Shown here: positions 8,429-15,516 of the stretch, piece after piece
How the letters are laid out: each line of letters opens with the position of its first letter
How positions within the stretch are numbered: position 1 is the stretch's first letter
Assembly (NCBI GenBank): GCA_035640355.1
Contig: DASQWI010000011.1
Coordinates: 62,001 to 126,000, forward strand
Source: Actinomycetota bacterium
GTDB taxonomy: Bacteria > Actinomycetota > UBA4738 > HRBIN12
Direction of reading: 5' to 3'
DNA: 64,000 nucleotides
Position numbers and translations under genes: made by a program
Notes under the pieces: model-generated
Told to the model about the DNA's origin: nothing
Seen by the model: the letters and a program-made list of their open reading frames with translations, nothing else
Database searches by the model: none

Positions 8429-9832
8429 TTGCATACGAAGCGAATGCGAACGCGGGCGTTCGCCGCGGCGGCGGCGTGCATCGCGGTGGTGGCGGCCGGG
8501 CTCTTCGCGCTGGCGCCACTGACGGGCGGCGCGTCCAGCCACCGCGAGGCGCCGCTCGTGGCGGCCGATCCACAGATCGACACGACCGACGTGTGGGCGT
8601 TCGTCAGCGAGGACCGGCCCGACACGGTGACGTTGATCGCGTCGTGGATCCCGTTCGAGGAGCCGGCCGGCGGCCCGAACTTCTACGCCTGGGCCGAGGG
8701 AGCTCGCTACGACATCAACATCGACAACGACCACGACGCGAAGCCGGACGTGATCTACCGGTGGGTGTTCTCCGATCACTACCGCAACCCGAACACCTTC
8801 CTGTACAACACCGGCCAGGTCACGTCGCTAAACGATCGGGATCTGAACTTCTTCCAGACCTACGACCTGATCCGGGTCGACCGTGAAGCCGGACGGAGCC
8901 GGCTGCTCGTCGATGACGCGACGGCGGTGCCGAGCAACGTCGGCGCGGCCTCGATGCCGAGCTACAACTCCAACCTGTTCGACGCCGGAACGGTGGGGTT
9001 CGGCGGGCCGAGCAAGACGTGGGTGGGGCAATCCGACGACGCGTTCTTCCTGGATCTTCGCGTGTTCGACCTGCTCTACGGGGCGGACCTGTCCGAGGTC
9101 GGCGACGACACGCTCGCCGGGTTCAACGTGAACACGCTCGCCCTGCAGGTTCCGAAGGACGACCTCGCCGCCGGCGGTGACGCCGATGCGAAGCCGATCA
9201 TCGGAATCTGGAGCACCACGTCCCGGAAGAGCCTTCGGGTCCAGGAGCCAGACGGCTCGACCGCGGCACGTGGCAGATTCGTCCAGGTCTCGCGACTGGG
9301 GATGCCGCTCGTGAACGAGGTCGTCATCCCGGTCGGGCTGAAGGACTACTTCAACGGATCGAAGCCGACGGCGGACGGTGCGGCGCTCCCGCTCGTGCAG
9401 GACCCGGAGCTGCCACATCTGCTGAAAGCCATCTACGGGACCGCGGTCCCGGACTCGGATCCCGACAAGGCCGGTGTCCAGCGGGCGGACCTGATCTCGG
9501 TGTTCCTCACCGGCGTGAAGGACCTCAACCAGCCCGCCGGCGTGACGCCGAGCGAGATGCTCCGGCTCAACATGTCGATCTCGCCGTGCTCGACGACGTG
9601 CTCGCCGTTCGGCGTGCTCGGCGGCGACACGGCCGGCTTCCCGAACGGGCGCCGTCTCGCGGACGACGTGATCGACATCTCGCTTCGGGTTGTGCTCGGT
9701 GTGCTGCTCGAGCAGAACAAGCCGCTGTCCGAGACGATCGGCGACGGTGTCAACGCGAACGACGTCGCTTTCAACGACGCGTTCCCGTACGTCGCGTACC
9801 CGCACGCGGGCTCGGACGCCGACCCGCACTGA
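8429..9832 (+). CDS. DUF4331 exported protein
   Basis: A 467-residue exported protein. The N-terminal basic-hydrophobic signal (RTRAFAAAAACIAVVAAGLF) is followed by SSHREAPL, the typical DUF4331 opening, then IDTTDVWAFVS, DHDAKPDVIYRWVF and a C-terminal GRRLADDVIDISLRVVLG. The molecular function of DUF4331 is not established. It heads a plus-strand operon with a TPR protein and a NicO-type exporter, opposite the sigma/anti-sigma pair, suggesting an envelope or metal-stress regulon. Between it and the next gene is a perfect 13-bp stem-loop. Confidence 0.9.
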   Translation: MHTKRMRTRAFAAAAACIAVVAAGLFALAPLTGGASSHREAPLVAADPQIDTTDVWAFVSEDRPDTVTLIASWIPFEEPAGGPNFYAWAEGARYDINIDNDHDAKPDVIYRWVFSDHYRNPNTFLYNTGQVTSLNDRDLNFFQTYDLIRVDREAGRSRLLVDDATAVPSNVGAASMPSYNSNLFDAGTVGFGGPSKTWVGQSDDAFFLDLRVFDLLYGADLSEVGDDTLAGFNVNTLALQVPKDDLAAGGDADAKPIIGIWSTTSRKSLRVQEPDGSTAARGRFVQVSRLGMPLVNEVVIPVGLKDYFNGSKPTADGAALPLVQDPELPHLLKAIYGTAVPDSDPDKAGVQRADLISVFLTGVKDLNQPAGVTPSEMLRLNMSISPCSTTCSPFGVLGGDTAGFPNGRRLADDVIDISLRVVLGVLLEQNKPLSETIGDGVNANDVAFNDAFPYVAYPHAGSDADPH

Positions 9833-9842
9833 CGCTGATGGG

Positions 9843-9876
9843 GGGTCCGGCCGCCTTCGGCGCGGCGGCCGGACCC
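9843..9876 (+). terminator. 13-bp perfect stem-loop between DUF4331 and TPR genes
   Basis: Arms 9843-9855 and 9864-9876 are perfect reverse complements around an 8-base loop. There is no U-tract. It starts ten bases after the DUF4331 stop and ends 18 bases before the next start codon. It could be an attenuating terminator or a processing/stability element. Confidence 0.6.
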
Positions 9877-9894
9877 ACCTCCCTTGGAGTAGCC

Positions 9895-11220
9895 ATGAAA
9901 GCGGTCGGACGGATCGGGATCGTCGTCGCCATCGCCGCGACCTCCCTCGTCGTGGCCGGCATCGCCGTCGTACGGACGCCGGCCGGGCGCGACGACGGCG
10001 ACGCCGCCGCGTTCTCTGCATCCGCGCTTCTGCGGCCGGGTGTCGGAGCCCTCGACGATCCGATCGATCGGCTTCAGCAACGCCTTCGAGAGCTGCCGGA
10101 GGATTGGCGCGGGTACGCGTCGCTCGGCCTCGCCTACGTCGCGAAGGCCCGCGTGACGGCGGATCCCACGTACTACCCGAAGGCGGAGGGCGCGTTGCAG
10201 CGCTCGCTCCACTTGAACGAACGCGACAACGTGAACGCCGTCCTCGGACTGGGTGCGCTCGCCCTGGCGCGCCACGATTTCGCGGCGGCGCTCCAGCACG
10301 GCCGCCGGGCGCGGGCGATGGCGCCGTACTCGATGGACGCCTACGGCGTGATCGGCGATTCCCTCGTGGAGCTCGGGCGGTATCGGGCTGCGTTCCACGC
10401 GATCCAGCGGATGGTCGACACGAAGCCCGCGCTCGCGTCCTACGCGCGCGTCTCGTACGCGCGCGAGCTGACGGGAGACGTGGACGCCGCGGTGCGCGCG
10501 ATGCGGCTCGCCTTCGACGCCGCCGGAACACCGACCGACGCGGCGTGGGCCGCCCACCGCCTCGGCGAGCTCGCGTGGGGAAGCGGCGACGTGCGAACCG
10601 CCGCGGGGTGGTTCCGCCGCGCGCGAGATCTCGATCCGAACGGCGTCAACGCCCTCGCGGGTTTGGCCAAAGTCGCCTGGGCGCGTGGGCGGCCGGCGAT
10701 CGCCATCGAGCGATACACGGAGGTCGTGGAGCGCTTCCCATCGCCGGAGCACCTGATCGCGCTCGGCGATCTGTACGCGACGACCGGACGACCCGAGCTC
10801 GCCGAACAGCAGTACGCCGTGGTCAGGGCAACCGCCGAGCTCGCCGCGGCGAACGGGGTCAACGTCGACCTCGAGCTCGCGCTGTTCCTGGCCGACCACG
10901 GCGAGCCCGAGGCGGCGCTCACGGCCGCGGAAGCGGAGTGGGAGCGGCGGCGAAGCGTTCACGTCGCCGACACGTACGCGTGGGCGCTGTTTCGGAACGG
11001 CCGGTTCGACGAGGCGGCCGGCGCTTCGAATCGCGCGCTCTCGCTCGGAACGCACGATGCGTTGTTCCTGTTCCATGCCGCGACGATCCGCCACGGCCTC
11101 GGCGACGACGATGCCGCTCTGGCGCTGATCGCCGAGGCACTTCAGAGGAACCCGAACTTCTCGATCCTTCACCGGCGGGCTGCGGAAGATCTCCTCACCG
11201 AGCTGAAGGCGTCGCGATGA
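9895..11220 (+). CDS. Membrane-anchored TPR protein
   Basis: A 441-residue protein with one N-terminal membrane segment (about residues 7-25). The rest is alpha-helical tetratricopeptide-like repeats, for example AYGVIGDSLVELGRYRAAF, NALAGLAKVAWARGRPAIA and ADTYAWALFRNGRFDEAAG. TPRs act as protein-interaction scaffolds, so it probably sits on the outer face of the membrane. The ATG is preceded by TTGGAG. It lies downstream of the DUF4331 hairpin, and its stop overlaps the NicO start (ATGA). The partner is unknown; the neighbours suggest the DUF4331 protein or the exporter. Confidence 0.85.
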   Translation: MKAVGRIGIVVAIAATSLVVAGIAVVRTPAGRDDGDAAAFSASALLRPGVGALDDPIDRLQQRLRELPEDWRGYASLGLAYVAKARVTADPTYYPKAEGALQRSLHLNERDNVNAVLGLGALALARHDFAAALQHGRRARAMAPYSMDAYGVIGDSLVELGRYRAAFHAIQRMVDTKPALASYARVSYARELTGDVDAAVRAMRLAFDAAGTPTDAAWAAHRLGELAWGSGDVRTAAGWFRRARDLDPNGVNALAGLAKVAWARGRPAIAIERYTEVVERFPSPEHLIALGDLYATTGRPELAEQQYAVVRATAELAAANGVNVDLELALFLADHGEPEAALTAAEAEWERRRSVHVADTYAWALFRNGRFDEAAGASNRALSLGTHDALFLFHAATIRHGLGDDDAALALIAEALQRNPNFSILHRRAAEDLLTELKASR

Positions 11221-12647
11221 CGGCGCGCCTCTCGCACCGGAGCCGGCGAGCTCTCTTCCGAGCGGTCGTTGTGCTCGGCGTCGTCGCAGGCGTGGTGTGG
11301 TTGCCCGCCACAGCGTTTGCGCATCCCCTGGGGAACTTCTCAGTGAACGTGTCCGCGGAGATCAGGATCTCGGCCGGCGACGTGCAGATCGAGCATGTCG
11401 TCGATCTGGCCGAGATCCCCACCGTCCAAATCACGCCGGAGATCGACGTCGACGAGGACGGGACGCTCTCCGAGGGGGAGCTCTCCGCGTGGGCGTGGTC
11501 GACGGCGCGCGAGCTCGTTCCCGATCTCACGCTCACCGTCGACGACGATCCGGTGACGCTCTCGGTCGTCTCGTCAGCTGCGGGTCTGCGCCCGGGCCAA
11601 GGCGGCCTGTCGATCCTGCGGCTCGAATCGAGATACGGCGGTTCGATCCCGGCGCGAGGTGAGCTGTCCTTCCACGACGAAACGTTCGCCGATCGCGTTG
11701 GGTGGCGAGAGATCACCGCCGTCGCGGACGACGGAGCGGCGCTCGTCCGCTCGAGCGTTCCCGACCGGAGCCTCACCGGCGGCCTTCGCCTCTACCCGCG
11801 CGATCTGCTCACGAGTCCTCTCGACGTTCGCGCCGCCGTTGTCGACTTCGAAGCCGGGACGACGACACCGGAAAGCGAACGCGCCGAGGTCCCCGCGGCG
11901 CCCGATGGGCCGGCCGGCGTTGCCGCTGCACCGCTAGTCGACTTGGTCACCGGCCATGGCCCGTTCATGCTCCTCGGTCTGCTGTTGGCGTTCGCCATCG
12001 GCGCGCTGCACGCGATCGGTCCCGGTCACGGCAAGACGATGATGGCGGCCTACATCGTCGGGAGCGGCGGACGCCTTCGCCATGCGGTCGCGATCGGCGG
12101 GACGGTCGCCGTGTTGCACACCGTTTCCGTGCTCGGCCTCGGCGCGGTCGTCCTCGTCGCCAGCGAGGTGTTCCCCCCCGAGCGGATCTATCCATGGCTG
12201 ACGCTCGGATCCGGGGTGATCGCGTGCTGCCTGGGGGCGGGTCTGCTCGCGCGGCGAATAAGTGCGAGGCAGGCAGCCCGTCGGCACGAGAACGACCAGC
12301 CGCACGAGCACCACCACCCGACTGCCTCGACGGGACGAGTCCTGTCGTGGCGAGGGATCGCGGCGATCTCGGTCGCCGGGGGAATCCTTCCATCGCCGAC
12401 GGCACTCGTCGCCCTGCTCGGTTCGATCGCACTGGACCGCGTGCCCTACGGGCTCGCCCTCGTCGCCGCGTTCAGCTTTGGACTCGCTACGGCACTTGTC
12501 GTGGTGGGTGTCGTTGCGCTGCGCGCGGGTGCAATCGTCTCGCGCCGTTGGTCGCGGCGATCGACCGCGCTGGTACCGGTGCTGTCGGCGTCGGCGATAG
12601 CTATGACCGGGGTCGCGCTTGCCGTGCGCGGCCTCGCTCAGCTCTGA
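11217..12647 (+). CDS. NicO/RcnA-like nickel-cobalt exporter with extracytoplasmic domain
   Basis: A 476-residue protein. After a signal peptide (cleavage near FAHPLGNF) comes an extracytoplasmic domain of about 200 residues containing an acidic stretch (DVDEDGTLSEGEL). Then there is a polytopic domain of about six helices with the NicO-type motif HAIGPGHGKTMMAAY. A His-rich cytosolic loop (HENDQPHEHHH) is typical of divalent-metal transporters. The family exports Ni/Co or related metals; specificity cannot be read. It is the last gene of the DUF4331-TPR operon, with ATGA coupling, and ends tail-to-tail with the 12657 gene nine bases away. Confidence 0.85.
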   Translation: MTARLSHRSRRALFRAVVVLGVVAGVVWLPATAFAHPLGNFSVNVSAEIRISAGDVQIEHVVDLAEIPTVQITPEIDVDEDGTLSEGELSAWAWSTARELVPDLTLTVDDDPVTLSVVSSAAGLRPGQGGLSILRLESRYGGSIPARGELSFHDETFADRVGWREITAVADDGAALVRSSVPDRSLTGGLRLYPRDLLTSPLDVRAAVVDFEAGTTTPESERAEVPAAPDGPAGVAAAPLVDLVTGHGPFMLLGLLLAFAIGALHAIGPGHGKTMMAAYIVGSGGRLRHAVAIGGTVAVLHTVSVLGLGAVVLVASEVFPPERIYPWLTLGSGVIACCLGAGLLARRISARQAARRHENDQPHEHHHPTASTGRVLSWRGIAAISVAGGILPSPTALVALLGSIALDRVPYGLALVAAFSFGLATALVVVGVVALRAGAIVSRRWSRRSTALVPVLSASAIAMTGVALAVRGLAQL

Positions 12648-12656
12648 CGAGCTGAC

Positions 12657-12992
12657 CTACGCCGCGAGCAGGCGAGCGAAGAACGAACGGTAGCGCTGCA
12701 TCGCCACCCGCAGGTCCTCCGTCGAGGCGTCCTTGCCTTCACTCCACTGCGACTCGAGCGATGATCGCTCGTCGGTGAACGTCTGGGTGAGCCGCTCCAT
12801 GACGTCGTTCACGAGCGCGTCGGCATCCTTCACCGTGCCCCGTGGATCGTCGACGAATCTGGCCTGCACGTCGTCCCAGCGACGTCGGTACCCGCCGAGC
12901 TCGTTGTCATCGAACAGCGGTCGCCGCGCGTCGATCTCGTGCGAAGTATCGTCCGCCGAGTCCTCGCCGTGTTCGTGCGGCTCGATCGTCAT
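12657..12992 (-). CDS. Soluble short member of the VQARFVDdP paralogous family
   Basis: A 111-residue protein without a membrane segment. Its core YRRRWDDVQARFVDDP, then DADALVNDVMERL and an ending YRSFFARLL, match the C-terminal domain of the coupled upstream gene and of the protein at 20977. It looks like a truncated, cytosolic version of the same family. Its start overlaps the upstream stop (ATGA). The frame runs upstream to 13301, but the sequence there is Arg-rich shadow. The function is unknown. Confidence 0.8.
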   Translation of the reverse strand: MTIEPHEHGEDSADDTSHEIDARRPLFDDNELGGYRRRWDDVQARFVDDPRGTVKDADALVNDVMERLTQTFTDERSSLESQWSEGKDASTEDLRVAMQRYRSFFARLLAA

Positions 12993-13552
12993 CGGGTTTC
13001 CTCCTTGACGTCGCTCGTCTCGCCTTCTTCCAACAGCTCGGAGAAGAGGGCGCGATAGTGGACGAGGGCCTGTCGCATGTCCTCGGTCGTCGCGTCGTTC
13101 GACCCAACACGCTCGGAGATCCCGTGCGCGGCTCGGTAGTCCTCGACGACCTTCGGATGGTCGACGGACACGTCGGCGGCCCGCTGATCGAATTCGTTCA
13201 TCGGATAGCCGCGCTCGCTCATGACTTCGGTCACCAGCTCGTCGGCCTCTCCAAGGGCCGACTTGGGGTCGTCCACGAACCTCGCCTGAACGGCGATCCA
13301 CCGACTGGCGAACCGGGTGCGCTCCGCCGGGTCCAGCGGTCGGATTTCGAACCCCTCAACCCGCTTCTGTCGCTCCAACAGCTCCGATTCGGCGGTCTTT
13401 CGGTCCTCACTCTCCTCCACGGTTCGGTCGTACTCGGGACCGAACACCTCGCGGAGCTGTCCCGACCGCTGCTTGTTGATCGCGAACCATACGAGCACCC
13501 CGATCACGACCAGCGCAACGATCGCGATCACCACCCAGATCGCGGCATCCAT
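12989..13552 (-). CDS. Membrane-anchored VQARFVDdP-family protein
   Basis: A 187-residue protein. An N-terminal membrane helix (about residues 4-24) is followed by a charged GPEYDRTVEE segment and coiled-coil-like region. Then comes a conserved domain with IRPLDPAER, WIAVQARFVDDP, EADELVTEVMSERGYPM, FDQRAADVSVDHP and ALVHYRALFSELLEE. It is a close paralog of the protein at 20977. From memory, similar proteins are widespread in Actinomycetota as uncharacterised secreted or membrane proteins. A GGGAGGAAG ribosome-binding site precedes the ATG. The upstream spacer is unusually rich in inverted repeats. Confidence 0.82.
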   Translation of the reverse strand: MDAAIWVVIAIVALVVIGVLVWFAINKQRSGQLREVFGPEYDRTVEESEDRKTAESELLERQKRVEGFEIRPLDPAERTRFASRWIAVQARFVDDPKSALGEADELVTEVMSERGYPMNEFDQRAADVSVDHPKVVEDYRAAHGISERVGSNDATTEDMRQALVHYRALFSELLEEGETSDVKEETR

Positions 13553-13571
13553 CTTTCTTCCTCCCTCGCAG

Positions 13572-13588
13572 GCGAACCACCGGTTCGC
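13572..13588. promoter_or_regulatory. Palindrome GCGAACC-acc-GGTTCGC, candidate operator
   Basis: Perfect 7-bp arms around a 3-base centre, 20 bases upstream of the minus-strand 13552 start. The length and short spacer fit a dimeric repressor site. No cognate regulator is adjacent. Confidence 0.4.
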
Positions 13589-13598
13589 ATCGAGGGCC

Positions 13599-13659
13599 TA
13601 CCCATCGCGGGTCGTGAACATACGCATTCACGTGGATTCGCCTGATGCCGCGATGGGTA
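13599..13659. repeat. 12-bp inverted repeat enclosing a smaller palindrome
   Basis: Arms 13599-13610 and 13648-13659 are perfect 12-bp reverse complements. Inside lies CGTGAA (13613-13618) / TTCACG (13627-13632). An additional TTCGCCT (13637-13643) / AGGCGAA (13667-13673) pair overlaps the right side. The block sits between the divergent 13552 and 13705 starts and could be a structured leader or a set of operators. Confidence 0.45.
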
Positions 13660-13704
13660 TGGCGGGAGGCGAAGGCCTACGACGAAAGCACGAGGGAGGT
13701 AGAG

Positions 13705-13770
13705 ATGTATATCGGAGTGTCTCTCGTCGGATTGCTGGTGCTCATACTTCTTCTGGTCTGGCTGTTCTGA
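13705..13770 (+). CDS. 21-residue hydrophobic membrane micropeptide
   Basis: ATG to TGA encodes 21 residues, MYIGVSLVGLLVLILLLVWL plus a final Phe, almost one pure transmembrane helix. A strong GGGAGGT ribosome-binding site (13694-13700) stands four bases before the ATG, which is the main support. Such single-helix proteins often modulate membrane complexes, but no target can be named. It is divergent from the membrane-anchored 12989 gene and followed by two stem-loops at 13810-13856. Confidence 0.62.
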   Translation: MYIGVSLVGLLVLILLLVWLF

Positions 13771-13782
13771 GGCACCGAACCC

Positions 13783-13971
13783 ATGACACCAGCTAGGGAT
13801 GCTGCGGCTCGGCGTGACGCCGAAGACGTCACGCCGACCGCGGCTGTTCGGCCGCGCCTTACGCTCGTCGATCCGCCAAAGCCAGGGCCCAAGCCGCGAA
13901 CGAGCGACCGGCTCAGAAGGGCGGCTCGCACGGCCGCGGCGTTCTTCGCGGTCGGACCGTCACCCGTATAG
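13783..13971 (+). CDS. Doubtful small ORF
   Basis: A 62-residue frame, Arg/Pro/Ala-rich, with a C-terminal AARTAAAFFAVG segment. No good ribosome-binding site is seen. It overlaps two strong stem-loops that more plausibly terminate the micropeptide transcript. No family is recognised. Confidence 0.25.
   Translation: MTPARDAAARRDAEDVTPTAAVRPRLTLVDPPKPGPKPRTSDRLRRAARTAAAFFAVGPSPV
13810..13856 (+). terminator. Two consecutive GC stem-loops
   Basis: CGGCGTGACG / CGTCACGCCG (13810-13819, 13827-13836; 7-base loop) is followed two bases later by CGCGGC / GCCGCG (13839-13844, 13851-13856; 6-base loop). They lie 40 bases beyond the micropeptide stop. There is no U-tract, as is common in high-GC actinobacterial terminators. 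Confidence 0.45.
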
Positions 13972-14054
13972 ACCGTTTAGACCCAGCGCGCTGTCCCGCG
14001 TCGCCGGGCGAACCAGCTCGAATTCGCCTAGGCTGTCGGTAGGAGGCGCGCAAC

Positions 14055-14306
14055 ATGGTTGACCTGCCGGCACCATCGATAGCCGAACGCACCGTGTTCT
14101 TCGAACCACCCCACTACACGCCCGACGAGATCGAGGCCGTGCTGTCCGACGGAACGCACATCAAGGCGGAGTATCAGCTCGACGGCACACGACTCGGATT
14201 CGCTCGCCCGCTGCCTGTCGGAACACGCATCCTGTTGGGCGGAATCCTCGGCTGGGTCGTCGGATCGAGCCCGAACGAACAGCGGAACGAGGAACCGAAG
14301 TCGTAA
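14055..14306 (+). CDS. Small conserved-looking protein of unknown function
   Basis: An 83-residue protein with a good TAGGAGG ribosome-binding site about eight bases before the ATG. The N-terminal part is soluble (FFEPPHYTPDEIEAVLSDG), and the C-terminal part has a short hydrophobic stretch (RILLGGILGWVVG, about residues 58-70). No family is recognised. A TAGGCT hexamer a short distance upstream may be its -10. The DUF4126 gene follows after 11 bases, so the two are probably co-transcribed. Confidence 0.65.
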   Translation: MVDLPAPSIAERTVFFEPPHYTPDEIEAVLSDGTHIKAEYQLDGTRLGFARPLPVGTRILLGGILGWVVGSSPNEQRNEEPKS

Positions 14307-14317
14307 CCGCTCGATAG

Positions 14318-14884
14318 GTGGCCGAGACTCTCCTTTCGCTCGCCACCGGGCTGGGCCTCTCCACCGCCGCGGGCTTCAACGCCTACGTTCCACTCCTGAT
14401 CACCGGCGTTCTGGCGCGAACGACCGACCTGATCACGCTCTACGCTCCGTTCGATCGACTCGAGGAACCCGTCGTGCTCGGCGTGATCGCGGCGATCGGA
14501 CTGATCGACTTCATCGGCGACAAGGTGCCTACGGTCGATCACGTGTTGCACGCGATCGGCTTTGTCGTCGCGCCGATCGTCGGGGCTTCTCTCGCACTGG
14601 GGGTGACGTCGGACACCGGCGCAGCGCCGATCGTGGCGCTGGTCCTCGGCGCGGTGGCGGCCGAGGCGACCCAGGGCGCTCGGTCCGTCGCTCGACCGGT
14701 CTCCACCGTCACGACAGCAGGCGTGGGGAACCCGGTGTTGAGTCTCGGTGAGGACGCCCTGTCCGCGACGCTCTCGTTCGCGGCGATCCTCGCGCCGCTC
14801 CTGGCGGTCGTCCTCGTCGCGGGAGTCGTCGCGCTCGTGGTCGTGGCGATCCGCCGGCGCCCCCGGCGCCGACCGATCGCCTAG
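14318..14884 (+). CDS. DUF4126 integral membrane protein
   Basis: A 188-residue polytopic protein of about five helices. The N-terminal LATGLGLSTAAGFNAYVPLL and the middle DKVPTVDHVLHAIGFVV fit DUF4126. A C-terminal helix (LAAVVLVAGVVALVVVAI-like) is followed by a basic tail. The function of the family is unknown. It uses a GTG start shortly after the 83-residue gene, and ends tail-to-tail with the minus-strand gene at 14894. Confidence 0.82.
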   Translation: MAETLLSLATGLGLSTAAGFNAYVPLLITGVLARTTDLITLYAPFDRLEEPVVLGVIAAIGLIDFIGDKVPTVDHVLHAIGFVVAPIVGASLALGVTSDTGAAPIVALVLGAVAAEATQGARSVARPVSTVTTAGVGNPVLSLGEDALSATLSFAAILAPLLAVVLVAGVVALVVVAIRRRPRRRPIA

Positions 14885-14893
14885 CGGTCTCCG

Positions 14894-15217
14894 CTACTCG
14901 GCGTCGGGAACACGCACGACGCCGGTCACGCCGTTCCGTCGAAAGGCGCCGAGCGCCGCGCGAAGGTCCACGACCTCAGAGCTGATATCGGTGAAGCCTC
15001 GAGATCGTTCGAGCCCGGCGGCGACCTTTTCCAGCTCGGAGACGCGGGATTCGAGCAGTCGAAGGTTCACGATCGTCTTCGTGTCCGTTTCGTCGAGCGT
15101 CGTCGTCTCCAGGGCCACCGCTCGCATCCCGAGCGTCGTCAGAAGTACGACCACGCAGGTCAGGAGGGCGAGCCCGGCAAGTACGACCTGCAGCCACTCC
15201 ACCGTAGAGATACCCAT
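14894..15217 (-). CDS. Single-pass membrane protein with coiled coil
   Basis: A 107-residue protein. An N-terminal membrane helix (about residues 8-30, WLQVVLAGLALLTCVVVLL) is followed by a heptad-like segment (NLRLLESRVSELEKVAAGLE) predicted to form a coiled coil. The start MGISTVEWL is preferred because GGAGGGAGG stands eight bases upstream. The frame extends 25 codons further without such a site. No family is recognised. Upstream to the RTX gene are about 300 bases that contain only an imperfect tandem repeat (15472-15508). Confidence 0.65.
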   Translation of the reverse strand: MGISTVEWLQVVLAGLALLTCVVVLLTTLGMRAVALETTTLDETDTKTIVNLRLLESRVSELEKVAAGLERSRGFTDISSEVVDLRAALGAFRRNGVTGVVRVPDAE

Positions 15218-15471
15218 CCACAAGCCCTCCCTCCAGTCGACGGGGAGAGAGTGCGCCATGACGCGGGTCGAGCACATCGGACTATCGGCCATTCGTGGGG
15301 CGTCAACGGGCCCGCGGCCGATCGACGCGGGACCCCGAGGTCTAGGCCTTCGGCTGAGCGTGGCAGACGGGTGCGACTCTCTCGGCCGCGTGGGTCCGCC
15401 AGAGTGGGTTTGCTAACTGGTCAACTCGGATGTTGCCGGAGCCCTTCGGATCGCCATAGGTTGGCTTCACC

Positions 15472-15508
15472 GTTCTGTCACTCAGGCGGTTTCTGTCCAC
15501 TCAGGTGG
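15472..15508. repeat. Two imperfect ~18-bp tandem repeats upstream of the RTX gene
   Basis: GTTCTGTCA-CTCAGGCGG is followed directly by TTTCTGTCCACTCAGGTGG. They end eight bases before the ATG at 15517 and the second overlaps the ribosome-binding region (GGTGGGAG). They may be a binding site or a slippage duplication. Confidence 0.35.
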
Positions 15509-15516
15509 GAGTCCAC

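Noticed and set aside
9690-11216. Long frame upstream of the NicO protein, apparently a 985-residue fusion
   Set aside because: The upstream part is an Arg-rich shadow of the DUF4331 and TPR genes. The signal peptide and ATGA overlap mark the real start at 11217.
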